The notes beneath the pieces are model-generated. The model did no database searches, was not told the origin of the DNA, and was given only the letters and a program-made list of their open reading frames with translations. A stretch of 64,000 nucleotides of DNA, taken from the NCBI RefSeq assembly GCF_023100905.1, contig NZ_CP064686.1:2976001-3040000 (forward strand), written 5' to 3'. Made by a program: the position numbers and the translations under genes. The stretch comes from Bradyrhizobium sp. 4. Lineage in GTDB: Bacteria > Pseudomonadota > Alphaproteobacteria > Rhizobiales > Xanthobacteraceae. Shown here one piece after another: positions 26,634 to 34,855 of the stretch; the stretch's first letter is position 1; every line of letters starts with the position of its first letter.

Positions 26634-26852
26634 ATGGATGCTTTTTGTAGCCCACGTCGCCGCCATTTTTCTGAGGAGCTCCAAAAGCTAAACGACTTGA
26701 TGCTGGAGGTCCAACGGTTGCGCAGGCGCGTTGCGCTAGCAGAGATCCAACTCCAAAAGCGGGCGGTCGCTAAGAAAGCCCCCCTTGCGACAAGGCGAGC
26801 CTTTAGGCTCGTCGTAGATGCGGGCGTCGGAGAGACGGCCATTTCTACGTAA
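26634..26852 (+). CDS. Small coiled-coil-like hypothetical protein
   Basis: A 72-residue protein with ATG 26634 behind GAGGGG. Residues about 12-48 form an amphipathic heptad-like helix (EELQKLNDLMLEVQRLRRRV). The tail is basic. Preceded by a 170-bp AT-rich stretch. Confidence 0.5.
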   Translation: MDAFCSPRRRHFSEELQKLNDLMLEVQRLRRRVALAEIQLQKRAVAKKAPLATRRAFRLVVDAGVGETAIST

Positions 26853-26873
26853 TTCTTTTCTTGGGAGATTCCA

Positions 26874-26954
26874 ATGAGCGTGGCTCTTCCCTATGTCGGA
26901 CTTGTAGTGTGTTTCGCAGTATCGGGTTGGCTTACACTTACTTACATGCTTTAG
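26874..26954 (+). CDS. 26-residue membrane microprotein
   Basis: ATG 26874 follows GGGAG by 6 nt. The peptide is one hydrophobic helix (YVGLVVCFAVSGWLTLTYML). It starts 22 nt after the previous ORF, so it may be its second cistron. Shape fits small membrane proteins; no homologue recognised. Confidence 0.45.
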   Translation: MSVALPYVGLVVCFAVSGWLTLTYML

Positions 26955-27179
26955 CCCCCGCCCGGCGGTCGCCCCTGTTCGTTGCTCAATGACACCGAGT
27001 AGCGGTTTCGACCATGTGTTGACCACTCCGAGAACGCCATCGACGAAAGCCAGGCAATCCTCGTCGGCTGTGACCGCGAGCAGCGATTGTGGAGCCCGTG
27101 GCCTCAAAGCCGCTAGCACCAGCCTTGCTTTTGTCTGAGTTCCAGTATTGTTTTTAGCTTTGGGAAAGGGAGACGTTAC

Positions 27180-27383
27180 GTGGCTATGGGGACAGTGAAG
27201 TGGTTTAATCCGACGAAGGGTTACGGGTTCATTCAACCTGACAACGGCGGCAAGGACGTCTTCGTCCATATTTCGGCGGTTGAGAAAGCCGACTTAAGCA
27301 GCCTCAATGAGGTAGCCAAGGTCAGTTTTGACGTCGTGAACAATCGCGGAAAAGACTCGGCGGAAAATCTGCGCGTCGGGTGA
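27180..27383 (+). CDS. cspA: Cold-shock protein, CspA family
   Basis: A 67-residue single cold-shock domain with both nucleic-acid-binding motifs, KGYGFI (RNP1 type) and DVFVHISAV (RNP2 type). GTG 27180 is preferred (GGGAG 7 nt before); ATG 27186 is the alternative. Acts as single-stranded DNA/RNA chaperone. A 49-bp piece of a cspA like this is found at 47751-47799, and its 3' region resembles 59100-59220. Confidence 0.95.
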   Translation: MAMGTVKWFNPTKGYGFIQPDNGGKDVFVHISAVEKADLSSLNEVAKVSFDVVNNRGKDSAENLRVG

Positions 27384-27422
27384 GCCCTCCAAACGCGCCG
27401 TGAAGATAGGCGCCACACAAAA

Positions 27423-27448
27423 GGCCGCAGCGGCGGACCACTGCGGCC
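27423..27448 (+). terminator. Hairpin after cspA
   Basis: Perfect 8-bp stem GGCCGCAG / CTGCGGCC with a 10-nt loop, 40 nt after the cspA stop. There is no T-tract. A larger version of the same stem occurs at 59130-59159. Confidence 0.6.
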
Positions 27449-27748
27449 AGCCGGGTAAAATGAAGACGTGAAATATTGATTCCAGCCCCGGCAAGACAAG
27501 CCTGGAGCGACAGTGCGGGGGCGCAATGTCGTCGATGTCACACTTATGGAAAACTTAAACGTCAGTCTTGCTGACTGAGGGAGGGCCCGCCGGGGCTGGC
27601 GGTAGCGAGCCCTCAACCTCTAGCACGAGGCCGCGAGATTCAGCGGCGCATCGCAAGACGAATAATCTGCACCCGAGCGTGTCAGATTGATGTCAAACCA
27701 GTATCGAAACTCGGCAGGTCGGTTCTGTGTGAGCCAGCGAGCTTTCAA

Positions 27749-27928
27749 TCACCGCTGATGGCCCAGACCAATTCCCAAGTAGAGCGCCTTCTGACGTAGC
27801 GAGCCCTCGGTTCGCTTGGTCATCTTGGTTATTTTCATGACAGGCGTTCGTGCCTTTGAGTGCGCCTTGAGTTCCTTGACGTCGGACGTGGTCCACTCGC
27901 GACGAACTACTTGTTTCTTCTTCGGCAA
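27749..27928 (-). CDS. Small conserved basic protein (HTH-like)
   Basis: A 59-residue protein. TTG 27928 is chosen because AAGGAG lies 6 nt before it. PKKKQVVRREWTTSDVKELK, then HSKARTPVMKITKMTKRTEG and LRQKALYLGIGL matches a family of small SANT/HTH-like proteins frequent in Bradyrhizobium. DNA binding is likely but inferred. Confidence 0.75.
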   Translation of the reverse strand: MPKKKQVVRREWTTSDVKELKAHSKARTPVMKITKMTKRTEGSLRQKALYLGIGLGHQR

Positions 27929-27959
27929 GCGGCGCTCCTTCAATGTTGAAGGCGCGGTC

Positions 27960-28301
27960 TCACAACATAGTGCGCAGTTCGCAACCCGCGCACTTAGAGC
28001 TACACCTCGTCGTCGTGCTTGCGCGAATGCAGCGCGTGAAGTCCGAGACGCCGTCGACGCCGAGCAACCACAGCCTCACCTCGATGACGAATTGCTGCTC
28101 GCGGTTCTTCGGCGCCGCCTGGACGATCCAGGGGAAACGCTTCGTCCAGTCATGGCCGTTCCTGGTGATCAGCCGCACGCTTTTGCCCTGGCGCTCGACG
28201 CGCAGGCGGTAGCCGTCATATTTGACTTCGTGAATCCAGTCGGGATCAGCAGGCACGGCCTTTGCCGCCGTGGGCAGGCAGAACTCGAACGCTTTCAACA
28301 T
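27960..28301 (-). pseudogene. Second LigD-type DNA ligase, truncated
   Basis: From ATG 28301 the frame reaches WIHEVKYDGYRLRVERQGK with the nucleotidyl-lysine motif, then RLITRNGHDWTKRF as in LigD adenylation domains. After QQFVI it departs from the family (motif DGE missing, shifted frame with VLGVDGVSDF-like remains) and ends at 27960. No OB-fold follows. Confidence 0.8.
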
Positions 28302-28345
28302 GGCCAACAGATAGGTTGCGGGACGGCTTTTTGGAGTCTGCCGGC

Positions 28346-28585
28346 CTATTTCTGCGGCTTCCGGCGCGGCTTTCCTGCCGAGTTCCTCACCAGCGAGCGC
28401 ATGACCTCGATGCTGGTGAGGCTGTTGTCAAAGCCCTTCGGCAGCACCGGCATCTCGTCGGGCGCGGCTTTGTTGCAGTCGGGGCAGGGCTCCCCGGCGC
28501 CGCCGCAGCCACAGGCTTTTGGCCCCTCCCAAGGGCGATCGGGATGGTTCTCGCAAACCCAGTGGGTGTTACACAGCGCGTACAT
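28346..28585 (-). CDS. Small Cys-rich protein, probable zinc ribbon
   Basis: A 79-residue protein with Cys/His pairs in CNTHWVCENHPDRPW and CGCGGAGEPCPDCN, the pattern of a zinc-binding knuckle. A family of such proteins is familiar from Bradyrhizobium. AAGGAG lies 14 nt before the ATG. A frameshifted relative is at 24542. Confidence 0.75.
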   Translation of the reverse strand: MYALCNTHWVCENHPDRPWEGPKACGCGGAGEPCPDCNKAAPDEMPVLPKGFDNSLTSIEVMRSLVRNSAGKPRRKPQK

Positions 28586-29006
28586 GTCATAAGGCTGATC
28601 TCCTTGTATAATGCGACCTGATCAGGACTCAACATGAGCCGTTCGAACAGCGCGCGCGTCTGCCTGTCGGGCGCAGTTCTTGACAATCGAGCATCGCGCT
28701 GGGCAATCAATTAGAAGTTTCGGGCGGAGGTGGAATATTGTTATTTCTGATCGTATCCCCTATGCCGCTATCGCCTTGCATCAACGTGTCGCCTTTCTAG
28801 AACATCAGATTGCAGAATTGGGCGTGTTGCGACACCGATTAATGCAAGCTGAGTTGCGACGCTACCGGTTAAGGTCGAGCCGGCGAGCTTCCGAAAAATC
28901 GCACACACGTCATCACGGTAGATAACCTTCCGCGCTCAACCGACAACGAGTTGCCGGCTCCCGCTTGTAAGCCCAGGCTATGGGAAACACGTGAGTCGGG
29001 GGATTC
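28586..29006. other. Intergenic region, no supported gene
   Basis: A plus frame at 28680-28925 (PYAAIALHQRVAFLEHQIAE, helical) might be a remnant of a short coiled-coil protein, but there is no start context. Confidence 0.35.
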
Positions 29007-29164
29007 ATGGAACGGAAGCCGTTTGAGAGCATGTCGGTTGAAGAGCTGTGGCAACTCCACGCGGTTGTAAATGACATTCTTGCCGTGAGGCTCGTGGCCA
29101 AAAGCAAGAGCTGGAGCGACGGCTTGGCCTGCTCAACCGAGAAGACAAGACTCCTCGCAGCTAG
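29007..29164 (+). pseudogene. H-NS-like protein N-terminus, frameshifted
   Basis: ATG 29007 starts ERKPFESMSVEELWQLHAVV, typical of the oligomerisation helix of H-NS-family proteins of this genus. A shift at about 29100 is needed to continue as QELERRLGLLNREDKTPRS. The C-terminal DNA-binding AT-hook region is absent, so even the corrected product would be truncated. Confidence 0.65.
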
Positions 29165-29355
29165 GCATTAAGAGAGATAAGGAAGGTGCCCTCAGTTGCG
29201 CCTTTCTGCCGGCGGATTCTTTTTTGCCGACGGATGAAGAGCTAAAGATCGTCAGAGAAATTCTAGATGCTCAGCGGCCCGTCTCCACCATCAGAGCGGC
29301 TATCAGGCGAATTTCGTCCCGTGTATCCTGCACACGAGCCGGAGCTTGATTCGTC

Positions 29356-29442
29356 ATGCTGGAAACTGTTCTCATGTTGCTGGGGGTCGGGGCCGTGGCC
29401 CTCCTGCTGATCGCGTTCTGGGGATTGCACAGACACGTATAA
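29356..29442 (+). CDS. 28-residue membrane microprotein, copy 1
   Basis: ATG 29356 after the conserved GCTTGATTCGTC. The peptide is MLETVLMLLGVGAVALLLIA followed by FWGLHRHV, a single membrane helix with a basic end. A paralogue with the same length and layout lies at 46537-46623; differences between the copies are mainly silent or conservative (V/I, M/L), which supports translation. The repeat element at 29463 starts 20 nt downstream. Confidence 0.65.
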   Translation: MLETVLMLLGVGAVALLLIAFWGLHRHV

Positions 29443-29462
29443 GTCGTTTGTAGAATCGCTCT

Positions 29463-29544
29463 ATGCTGGCTCAGCCAAACCTTACGGGGAAAGCAGGGAA
29501 TGGTTAGGCCCGGCGCGTCTTACCGGACAAGGACGCGTCGGGCC
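29463..29544 (+). repeat. Mini-ORF plus hairpin element, copy 1
   Basis: A 14-codon ORF (MLAQPNLTGKAGNG, 29463-29507) runs directly into a 13-bp GC hairpin, GGCCCGGCGCGTC / GACGCGTCGGGCC (29507-29519 and 29532-29544), with a 12-nt loop. TAGAAT, a possible -10, lies just upstream. The same element is at 63829-63908. It may be a leader or an untranslated RNA with terminator. Confidence 0.65.
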
Positions 29545-29551
29545 GCGAGTG

Positions 29552-29681
29552 CTAATCGCGCATTACGCAGGCTGGCGGCGCCTTGCCCTTGGCAAAATAC
29601 GCGTTGGCTAACGAGCGTTCGGCCTCGCAAATTGCGGCGGCTCGCCGCTGCTGAAATCCTGCATCCGCATGAGTTGGCGGG
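29552..29681 (-). pseudogene. Remnant of a short helical protein
   Basis: A minus frame without start reads HADAGFQQRRAAAICEAERS, then LANAYFAKGKAPPACVMRD and a stop at 29552. A diverged copy of the first part (RQAAAVCEIERSLEE) is on the minus strand at about 59650-59710. Confidence 0.35.
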
Positions 29682-29683
29682 TA

Positions 29684-29920
29684 TCAATAGAACGCGACGG
29701 CGATACGTTTTTCTTTACGCCAGACGACTGAACAGCGACGTGGGTCACCGTCCGGAATGACAGTCAGCGCGAATTCGTCGGGAATCTTTTCATTTCCTGC
29801 AATATCAAGCGCGGCACCGTATACAGAGATGCTGCGGATCAAGCAATTTGCTTTTGAACGGCCGAAGCTGATTGAGCCGGACTTTGGGATGCGTGTCGAA
29901 TGAGAACTGTTCTGCTCCAT
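29684..29920 (-). CDS. PilZ-like domain protein (78 aa)
   Basis: ATG 29920 behind GGAG starts MEQNSSHSTRIPKSGSISFG. The C-terminal half has the PilZ-type strands ISVYGAALDIAGN, LTVIPDGDPRRCSVVWRKEK and RIAVAFY. It is the third short PilZ-like gene in the window and differs in sequence from the 20.6/25.5-kb pair. Confidence 0.75.
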   Translation of the reverse strand: MEQNSSHSTRIPKSGSISFGRSKANCLIRSISVYGAALDIAGNEKIPDEFALTVIPDGDPRRCSVVWRKEKRIAVAFY

Positions 29921-29989
29921 AGTTTTTCTCCGAGAAAAGGGTTCGCCCGCAGAGCGCACGTCGGTTGTCGTCGCACCTACTGCCTCAAA

Positions 29990-30140
29990 ATGAGTTCGTT
30001 AGAATCTCGGTAGCCCATCCAACCCGGCGTGGCCTAAATAAATATCATATTAAATCGGATTGTTACATTAAAAGTTCTTTAAATAGAATTAAATCTAAAA
30101 TTAGAGGTGAAATGGAGGTCCTTTAGGTTGTGGGAGTTAC
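29990..30140 (+). promoter_or_regulatory. AT-rich promoter region
   Basis: About 90 bp of strongly AT-rich sequence (30035-30105, with TTAAATAGAATTAAATC) in a GC-rich surrounding, directly before the small gene at 30141. Similar islands precede genes at 26634, 34659 and 45594. Confidence 0.5.
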
Positions 30141-30317
30141 GTGAGACTGAAAGACCGCCAGTCGCTTGAGGATCTAAGGATGCACCGCCAGCGCCTGGCG
30201 GTCGACCTGAAAGCCTGGGAGGGCTTTGGTTGCAGGTTAGCGATTGCCCAGATAGAGCGGGACATCGCGGCGATAGACACTGGGCTGGAGGCGCTTTCGG
30301 GGTCTGAGGCCAATTAG
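30141..30317 (+). CDS. Small hypothetical protein (58 aa)
   Basis: GTG 30141 follows GGGAG by 4 nt. The product is helical and charged (LKDRQSLEDLRMHRQRLAVD, then AIAQIERDIAAIDTGLEAL), like other short Bradyrhizobium proteins. Too short for routine gene calling. Family unknown. Confidence 0.55.
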   Translation: MRLKDRQSLEDLRMHRQRLAVDLKAWEGFGCRLAIAQIERDIAAIDTGLEALSGSEAN

Positions 30318-30411
30318 GCTAACGGGCCAACCCGGTGGGCGGCGAGTGCGCAAGCGAGGGCAAGTGCTGCGATCTTTCATCATGGTGCCCTCGCACTGGT
30401 TTGGGAATCCT

Positions 30412-30590
30412 CGTCCGCGCTCAGCCTGACGTCTGAGGAGATCATCGCTAAGCTTCGCGCCGCCGGCTATTCGCACATCAAGGAACTACCGGCCGGAAAG
30501 ATATAGACCTACAAGGCCGTCAAGGAAGGCACCGCGCGCTCGCTAATCGTCGACAGCACCGCAACTTGCAGAGGTGGCGAGGTAGCTAGA
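30412..30590 (+). pseudogene. PepSY-like exported protein remnant with in-frame stop
   Basis: The frame reads LTSEEIIAKLRAAGYSHIKE, LPAGKI, a stop (30505-30507), then TYKAVKEGTARSLIVDS. The pattern matches PepSY-type repeats in small exported proteins. The N-terminal signal peptide is missing. Confidence 0.55.
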
Positions 30591-30996
30591 CAAGCAGGCG
30601 AAGCCGGACGTCTTTACTGGACAGCGTACCGGTTGGCGTCGCAATCTCCATATCGACGACGCGAAACGAGCCATGACTTTCGTAAACGTAGCGAAGGTGC
30701 CAGACCGGACCGAGTTCCGGCGAAATGGCGAAGTCGTCCAACGCGCGTGTGATGTTGTGAACGGCATCGCGTCGCCCGATCGGTGCGGAGAACATCGTCT
30801 CTATCAGCACGGCCAAGCTCATGCCGCCGACCAGCATGGCTCGTGCAGCTTCGTCGCCGTGAGAAAGCCGGAGGGCGGTCACGATGACGGCGATAGCGTC
30901 GGGGTTCTTCAGAGCCACAGCAGGTTCGCTTCGCCAGCAAAAAACACAATGCCGGATGCCGCCCTTTTCATGCAAGCGACAAGGAGCCGACGCCAA
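30586..30996 (-). CDS. Hypothetical protein (uncertain start)
   Basis: A 136-codon frame with coding-like composition (PDAIAVIVTALRLSHGDEAA, then ITRALDDFAISPELGPVWHL). The only start is a TTG at 30996 without a ribosome site, so the 5' end may be lost. No family recognised. Confidence 0.4.
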   Translation of the reverse strand: MASAPCRLHEKGGIRHCVFCWRSEPAVALKNPDAIAVIVTALRLSHGDEAARAMLVGGMSLAVLIETMFSAPIGRRDAVHNITRALDDFAISPELGPVWHLRYVYESHGSFRVVDMEIATPTGTLSSKDVRLRLLV

Positions 30997-31064
30997 GATA
31001 TCTCAAGCGACAAACATGCCCACTGCGAGCCGCGCTTGCGGAATGTGGGCGCCGCCTTCAGGGT

Positions 31065-31682
31065 CTACTCGTGTGGGTCGTTTCCCTTCGGTTCCTGCAA
31101 GAATTTGGGCATGTGTCCACGCGCATCACGATCGCGCGGGGCGGGGCGCTCGGACGGGTCGCGACCGAGCTTGGACTGCAGCTCGACGAGGTCGGTGAAG
31201 ACGTCGGCCTGGCGGCGCAGCTCGTCGGCGATCATCGGCGGCTGGCTCGCGATCGTGGAAATCACGGTGACCCGCACGCCACGGCGCTGAACGGCCTCGA
31301 CCAGGGAGCGGAAGTCGCCGTCACCCGAGAACAGCACCATCTGGTCGATGTGCTCGGCGAGCTCCATCGCGTTCACGGCGAGCTCGATGTCCATGTTGCC
31401 CTTGACCTTGCGGCGGCCGGAGGCGTCGATGAACTCCTTGGTCGCCTTGGTGACGACGGTGTAGCCGTTGTAGTCGAGCCAGTCGATCAGCGGGCGGATC
31501 GAGGAGTACTCCTGATCCTCGATGATGGCGGTGTAGTAGAACGCCCTCAGCAGCGTCCCGCGACTCTGAAACTCCTTCAGCAGGCGCTTGTAATCGATGT
31601 CGAAGCCCAGAGTTTTCGCCGTCGCGTAGAGATTGGCTCCATCGATGAAGAGCGCGATCTTGTCGGAAGAGGAAGGTGACAT
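31065..31682 (-). CDS. NYN domain protein (LabA/DUF88 family)
   Basis: A 205-residue protein. The PIN-like NYN nuclease domain spans about residues 8-160, with the acidic residues in ALFIDGANLY, KGNMDIELAVNAM and LFSGDGDFRSLVEAV. These form the metal site of family RNases. The tail is hydrophilic. In alphaproteobacteria it is a housekeeping-type gene, and this copy is intact and of normal length in an otherwise decayed stretch. Confidence 0.92.
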   Translation of the reverse strand: MSPSSSDKIALFIDGANLYATAKTLGFDIDYKRLLKEFQSRGTLLRAFYYTAIIEDQEYSSIRPLIDWLDYNGYTVVTKATKEFIDASGRRKVKGNMDIELAVNAMELAEHIDQMVLFSGDGDFRSLVEAVQRRGVRVTVISTIASQPPMIADELRRQADVFTDLVELQSKLGRDPSERPAPRDRDARGHMPKFLQEPKGNDPHE

Positions 31683-31925
31683 TCAGTTCACGCTTTCGGT
31701 GAAGCAGCGCGGATTGAGCTGGAAGCGTCGCGGGCGCGCGACGCGGATGGGCAGTCGCATTCTATATAGGTCACTACCGCAGATCGTCGAGGAGACGGAT
31801 GCTTTAAGCTTCTACTATTTTTAAATGTATCACGCCTTGGAACCTGACATTAGCCGAAAGTTGGGCTGTCAGATTTGTAATGTGTCCTGTCTATTTTCGG
31901 GTGCTTATTTCAGGGTGCTCGCGCC

Positions 31926-32189
31926 ATGACAGTTGGCGACGTTGCTCTCTTTGATCTTTGGATTCGGCGGCGCGGCCGCGGCTGGCGGTGGTCTGTTTCA
32001 AGTCCATCCGGAAACCTTCTGTTGGTCGGAAGCGAGAGGAGCCGGTCCGCGGCGCGTTACATGGCTGCTCGAGCCATGTTCCAGTTGCTGCTGACCGCTC
32101 CTTGTCGCAACGGAATGAGATCTAAAGATAAGTCGGAACCGTGGCGTCGACCTGAATGCCAGGAGGGGTGTTGGCAGTGGATCGCTTAG
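31926..32189 (+). CDS. Small basic conserved hypothetical protein
   Basis: An 87-residue frame from ATG 31926. DLWIRRRGRGWRWSVSSPSG, then SERSRSAARYMAARAMFQLL follows a pattern of short Bradyrhizobium proteins with a W-rich strand and an SAARYxAxRA helix. The last 25 residues look less conserved. Function unknown. Confidence 0.55.
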   Translation: MTVGDVALFDLWIRRRGRGWRWSVSSPSGNLLLVGSERSRSAARYMAARAMFQLLLTAPCRNGMRSKDKSEPWRRPECQEGCWQWIA

Positions 32190-32462
32190 GCCCACAAGGA
32201 CGTCGCGGCGATTGAGGCGGGTCTGCAGTTCGGAGCGGGGCGCCACAGGATAGGTTCAAAGGACTAGTGCACCGAGCGGACCGGCGCCCGTGGACGGCTA
32301 TCGGACCTGCCGGACGTTCCGCATCTCCATGATTTGAGCCGCTGTTCACTTGGCCCCTCGTACCTGCGCTCGCAGTGCTAGAGGGAACGCGCCCGATGTG
32401 CTGAATTGGAACCTCTTCCACGATAGGCGTGTTCACGGCAAAGAACCCGTAGGAGTTTGCCG
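32190..32462. other. Intergenic region
   Basis: Nothing gene-like. Probably holds the promoter of the DUF4142 gene. Confidence 0.4.
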
Positions 32463-32954
32463 ATGAACAGACTGCTTGTGTCGCTCGGGACAGCAACCTT
32501 GATGGCGATCTCAATTGCCGACGCATCTGCGAAAGATAAGCAAAGCGAAACGTTCCTAAAGAAAGCAATCGAGGGCAATTTCGCTGAAGTGAGCATGGGA
32601 GAGCTGGCCCAGCAGAACGGTCAAAGCGATGCCGTAAAGTCATTTGGCAGAATGCTTTCCACAGACCACGCTGCCGCCAACCAGAAGGCTTTAGATGCTG
32701 CCCAAGGACTTGGAATGAACTCACCAAGCGGACCGAATGCGAAGCAAAAAGCCGACCATGACAAGATGTCAAAAATGTCCGGCGCGGGCTTCGATAAGAT
32801 GTTCGCGAATCACATGGTCGCAGACCACGAAAAGGATATCGCCGAGTACAAGAAGGCATCAAAAACTAAGGATGCTGCCGGAGAATATGCTTCCGGCCAG
32901 ATAGATACGTTGCAAAAGCATCTGGACACCGCAAAATCTTTGAAAAGTCGGTAA
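32463..32954 (+). CDS. DUF4142 exported protein (ferritin-like fold)
   Basis: A 163-residue protein. A signal peptide (MNRLLVSLGTATLMAISIAD, cleaved near ASA) is followed by the DUF4142 four-helix domain: FLKKAIEGNFAEVSMGELAQ, MLSTDHAAANQKAL, and MVADHEKDIAEYKKAS. Expected to be periplasmic. DUF4142 proteins are often stress-induced. ATG 32463 is used; an in-frame TTG at 32457 adds two residues. Confidence 0.88.
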   Translation: MNRLLVSLGTATLMAISIADASAKDKQSETFLKKAIEGNFAEVSMGELAQQNGQSDAVKSFGRMLSTDHAAANQKALDAAQGLGMNSPSGPNAKQKADHDKMSKMSGAGFDKMFANHMVADHEKDIAEYKKASKTKDAAGEYASGQIDTLQKHLDTAKSLKSR

Positions 32955-33377
32955 TTGATCCGACGCGTTCGTGGAGACGTGCGAAGACTACTTGCCCCGG
33001 CTGGCGAGCGTTTTGGATGATATCGACACGCCAGCAGGTGATAATTCGGGACCGGTATATCGACACGCGTTCGAGGTGCGCTCGCAATTGCGGAGGCCTA
33101 AGTCTTCGCCTGCGCTCACGCCTGCACGTTTCGTTGCGACCGGATTGAGCAACAATGCGTGTTCACCCGATCATGTCCCGCCGGCGGACGGGTTTAGCCT
33201 GGCATTGAGTTTGGTCCTCGGGCAATTCGCACTCGACGGCCGGCTGATCGGGTTTAGGTACTGCGGATTCTCGCACACGCCCATCCGGCGCTGTTTGACG
33301 GACCCCTGTCGTTTCCGAAAGGTGCGCGCCGTCCCGAGGCTCGGGCATAATCGCGCCTAAGGACGAGGGCCGCAGCA
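32955..33377. other. Intergenic region, weak frames only
   Basis: A 129-codon plus frame (32971-33360) starts at GTG without ribosome site and matches nothing recognised. Confidence 0.4.
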
Positions 33378-33521
33378 ATGAGACGTTACTACTTCCCGAT
33401 TTTCCACAAGGGAGAGACACAGGCGGACGATGCAGGGGAGGTGTTTGGCTCTGCTGAGCTAGCCATCGAATACGGCGCCCGTGTTGCTCGGGATATCGCC
33501 AGTGATCCCGACTATGATTAG
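33378..33521 (+). CDS. DUF6894-like small protein, shortened
   Basis: ATG 33378 starts MRRYYFPIFHKGETQADDAG, matching the start of DUF6894 proteins (xRYYFDxxxG..DEEG), then AELAIEYGARVARDIA. The stop after 47 residues is earlier than the usual 75-85, so the C-terminus may be truncated. Confidence 0.6.
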   Translation: MRRYYFPIFHKGETQADDAGEVFGSAELAIEYGARVARDIASDPDYD

Positions 33522-33707
33522 CCAAGCGGCGCCGCCGTCAGAGTCAATCGTCAACGGGTAGGGAAGCGCGACGTTGGCGAACAATGCCCACCAATTCATG
33601 CCGGCGGGCTTCCTGCACACGGCTGTGATGCGCATTGTGTGAAGTAGTTCACAACTGGCAGAGTATCACCGAACGTGGCGTGCGCGCTTCTAATGGAGGG
33701 AAGCGCA

Positions 33708-33876
33708 ATGAAGTGGAACTTGGCAACCTATCGAATGCTCGCGCTGACCGCCGCTGTTCTGGTCGCGGCTGGTACTACTATGGCCATCGGTACTCAGTGG
33801 AGTCCCTGAACCAATGTTGGGCTCCGATTGGCAATGCAGCCGGACCATGCTGCTCGTGACCACGTGTGCGCACTGA
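33708..33876 (+). pseudogene. Small membrane/exported protein, frameshifted copy
   Basis: Same start as the intact copy at 46782 (MKWNLATYRMLALTAAVLVA), but two bases are missing after GGTACTC. The frame stops at 33809 after 33 residues; the rest survives in another frame to 33876. Confidence 0.7.
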
Positions 33877-34055
33877 AGCATTGATCGGATAGCCGCAGAC
33901 GCGCGCTCGGCAAAGCTAGCGGGCGCTCGTTCACACATCTCGGCCCTACGAATGTCGAGCTAATAATCGGTTAACGAAGAACCAATAGCGTGTTCCGCCG
34001 TTGACCTGCATCCCGTCACCGCATGACGAGGTGGGTCTAGGACGGGGCCGATACC

Positions 34056-34289
34056 ATGGCGGACCTAAGGGAAAAATTGGACAAACTCCGTGCCGATGCC
34101 GCGGAGTTGGTCCTTATGAGCAGGCGATCGAGCGACCCGCAAAAGCGCGCACTTTTCGAACGCTTGGCAGATGAGCTCGCCATAGAGGCTCTCGAACTCG
34201 AGCAGGTGGTGAAGCTGCAAAGCCGGCGCTCCGGTTACAGCGACATGGATAAAGTCGTGCCTCTCCACGTGCGTCCAGATCGTCGCTGA
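34056..34289 (+). CDS. Small helical hypothetical protein (77 aa)
   Basis: ATG 34056 starts MADLREKLDKLRADAAELVL. The body is a helical, acidic protein (SSDPQKRALFERLADELAIE). The copy at 47129-47361 has lost one base near its start, so this is the intact version. Function unknown. Confidence 0.6.
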   Translation: MADLREKLDKLRADAAELVLMSRRSSDPQKRALFERLADELAIEALELEQVVKLQSRRSGYSDMDKVVPLHVRPDRR

Positions 34290-34658
34290 CCCATTCCCTT
34301 TCCCTTTGTGGGCGTCGACACCAACAAACCCGATGCGGCGGCGGCCCGATGTACGTAAGGCCCGAGCTCGCCGCTCGAATGGCGCGACCAAGCAGATGGA
34401 TAGCTCGCCGCCAAAAAAGCGACCCTCGCTCGCCCCACTAGGAGATCGGCGGCTTGCAATCTTTTCAAATGTCACCCCATTAAATATCAATTAACTAAAT
34501 TAAATGCTAGACGAGATTTAAATTTGGATTAGAATGCGAATGCTTGGCGCCGGACGCACGCGTCAAGGACCTCCTGGAAGCGGCCCCATCATCGTGCCCC
34601 TGCTTACGCGGTCCAATGGATGTAGGGGCCGCTTCTTTGGCAAATTGGGAGGCGGATC
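34290..34658. other. Intergenic region with AT-rich block and long-looped inverted repeat
   Basis: AT-rich from about 34480 to 34550, then the inverted repeat at 34577-34635. No gene supported. Confidence 0.5.
34577..34635 (+). ncRNA. Possible small RNA or leader with long-looped stem
   Basis: Perfect 11-bp stem GAAGCGGCCCC / GGGGCCGCTTC with a 37-nt loop, followed by TTTGG and, 23 nt later, the ATG of a membrane microprotein. Could be a terminator of a short RNA or a 5' leader structure. Confidence 0.35.
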
Positions 34659-34760
34659 ATGCAGTTCCTGTCATTAGGTGATTGGTTTTTCATCTCCGCA
34701 GCGACGGGTACGCTCCTACTGGTCGAGGTCGGAGTTTTGATCATTGTGGGCGTGATCTGA
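34659..34760 (+). CDS. 33-residue membrane microprotein
   Basis: ATG 34659 has a strong GGGAGG 6 nt upstream. The peptide starts MQFLSLGDWFFISAATGT and ends in one hydrophobic helix (LLLVEVGVLIIVGVI). Unrelated in sequence to the 28-residue pair. Single-helix membrane peptide of unknown role. Confidence 0.5.
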   Translation: MQFLSLGDWFFISAATGTLLLVEVGVLIIVGVI

Positions 34761-34855
34761 GCCGGACGTTTTCCCTCAATTTCAATTTCAGCGCTCCCAG
34801 CGCGCGGACTGCAATTTATGCCCTACATAGTGTCTACGCACTTCAGCACAGAGCT

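Larger units (their letters stand above)
33610..34290 (+). repeat. 700-bp segmental duplication, copy 1
   Basis: From about 33610 to the end of the gene at 34289 the sequence is repeated in the same orientation at about 46668-47362. Identity is high, with a handful of small indels. Confidence 0.85.
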
